Source: Anaeromyxobacter dehalogenans
GTDB lineage: Bacteria; Myxococcota_A; UBA9042; DTJE01
NCBI GenBank assembly: GCA_020722625.1
Contig: DYKK01000221.1
Span: 1 to 5,732, forward strand
Reading direction: 5' to 3'
DNA length: 5,732 nt
Notes under the pieces: generated by a model
Database searches by the model: none
Seen by the model: the letters and a program-made list of their open reading frames with translations, nothing else
What the model was told of the DNA's origin: nothing
Program-made: the position numbers and the translations under genes
Shown: positions 5,348-5,732 of the stretch, one piece after another
How positions within the stretch are numbered: the first letter of the stretch is position 1
How the letters are laid out: every line of letters begins with the position of its first letter

Positions 5348-5578
5348 CTAACTTCCCTCTAGTCTCCGGCCGGTCCGGTGAGGGCCGGCCGGAGATGCAC
5401 TCCGGCAGGGACGGACGGGGCGACCCGGCTCGCGCGCGACCGCGGGCGCCAGGGGACGCAGTCGTCCGTTGACAATTCGCCCGGGTCCCGACTCCGACGA
5501 TGCGATGCGAGCGCCCAAGACGGGAGTGGATGCGGAACCGAACGCGATGAACCCGAGGATGGTCGGGACCCGGCGCAC
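5348..5578 (-). CDS. Possible small secreted hypothetical protein (low confidence)
   Basis: A 76-residue ORF starting with GTG. The N-terminus MRRVPTILGFIAFGSAS is signal-peptide-like, with two Args, a hydrophobic stretch and a possible cleavage near VLGA (about residues 20-23). The first 13 codons are all G/C at the third position, as in the confident genes. The rest is Pro/Arg/Gly-rich with mixed codon use and no recognised domain. No clear Shine-Dalgarno site is seen. Its TAG stop abuts the ATG of the next minus ORF (TAGATG), which would allow coupled translation. It starts where the R2/R3 similarity begins, much as the kinase gene starts 26 bases beyond copy 2. A truncated gene or a chance frame is also possible. 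Confidence 0.22.
   Translation of the reverse strand: MRRVPTILGFIAFGSASTPVLGARIASSESGPGRIVNGRLRPLAPAVAREPGRPVRPCRSASPAGPHRTGRRLEGS
5363..5395. other. Perfect 11-bp inverted repeat
   Basis: TCTCCGGCCGG and CCGGCCGGAGA form a perfect 11-bp stem around an 11-base loop. Neither strand carries a T-run next to it. On the minus strand it ends about 15 bases before the start of the small ORF at 5347, so in such a transcript it would stand just ahead of the ribosome binding site. An operator-like protein site is another possibility. Confidence 0.5.
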
Positions 5579-5732
5579 CCCCCACGATCTGCCACCCCGA
5601 TCTTGGCAGCACGACGGAACACCTTGATATGTCCTGGTTTCGTGCCAGCCGCGACCTGGAAGTCGCGGCCCCAGGGTGGTGAAATGAAACGAAGCAAATT
5701 TCGTGTCTATTCGAAGGATTGCGGAAATTGAT
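5578..5732 (+). repeat. Interspersed direct repeat, copy 3 (cut by window end)
   Basis: The core (5660-5732) matches copy 1 positions 61-133 with seven differences and no gaps; the window ends before the GGCGGA that closes the other copies. The upstream part (5592-5655) aligns with copy 2 at about 77% identity. It has the hairpin GCCGCGAC/GTCGCGGC at 5648-5655 and 5662-5669. The frame equivalent to MSIRRLAEIDGG starts here with GTG 5703 (VSIRRIAEID) and is still open at the window end, so it may continue into a gene beyond it. Confidence 0.85.

Larger units (their letters stand above)
4977..5577. other. Stretch without a confident gene
   Basis: About 600 bases between the CoA-transferase stop and repeat copy 3. 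The plus-strand frames here have no recognisable domain and look like chance open frames. On the minus strand, two adjacent small ORFs with signal-peptide-like starts are listed separately at low confidence. Two inverted repeats lie at 5293-5328 and 5363-5395. TGATACG occurs twice, at 4974-4980 and 4993-4999, 19 bases apart start to start. No T-tailed terminator is visible right after the CoA-transferase gene. Confidence 0.5.

Noticed and set aside
5469..5474. TTGACA as a promoter -35 box
   Set aside because: No -10-like hexamer lies 16-18 bases downstream; the sequence there is GC-rich.
2715..5612. 965-codon minus-strand open frame
   Set aside because: It runs antisense or out of frame through the kinase, SCP2 and CoA-transferase genes, has Arg/Pro/Gly/His-rich composition and no domain; a by-product of high GC.

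Overview
The window is high-GC DNA, most likely bacterial. The evidence for a bacterium is two proteins with lipoprotein signal peptides (lipoboxes), a clear Shine-Dalgarno site before the SCP2 gene, and strong G/C preference at third codon positions. The gene mix would suit a planctomycete-like, myxobacterium-like or other uncultured high-GC lineage. The sequence alone does not settle the taxon.

There are five well-supported genes in two divergent blocks. The minus-strand block (3286 down to 152) is a tight operon: a deoxynucleoside kinase, then a large lipoprotein with IPT/TIG-like domains and a zinc metalloprotease domain, then a DUF192 lipoprotein. The kinase and protease genes overlap, and only 7 bases separate the protease stop from the best DUF192 start. 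The plus-strand block (3528 to 4976) encodes a one-domain SCP2 sterol/lipid-binding protein and a family III CoA-transferase. The latter keeps the His/Asp/Glu positions of alpha-methylacyl-CoA racemase. Together they suggest handling of branched or sterol-like acyl-CoAs, a link inferred from the families involved.

The most unusual structure is a direct repeat of about 80 bp present three times in the same orientation, at 58-140, 3312-3474 and 5578-5732 (cut by the window end). Its A/T-richer core stands out in the GC-rich background. Copies 2 and 3 are related over a further 80 bp or so upstream and share a strong hairpin there. The copies flank the gene blocks: copy 1 lies just past the end of the minus operon, copy 2 lies between the divergent operons, and copy 3 lies beyond the plus operon. 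Differences between copies fall mostly at silent positions of one reading frame (M-S/Y-I-R-R-L/I-A-E-I-D), so part of the repeat may be translated. I do not recognise the element.

The stretch from 4977 to 5577 has no convincing gene. It contains two adjacent small minus-strand ORFs with signal-peptide-like starts, kept as low-confidence calls, and two long inverted repeats.
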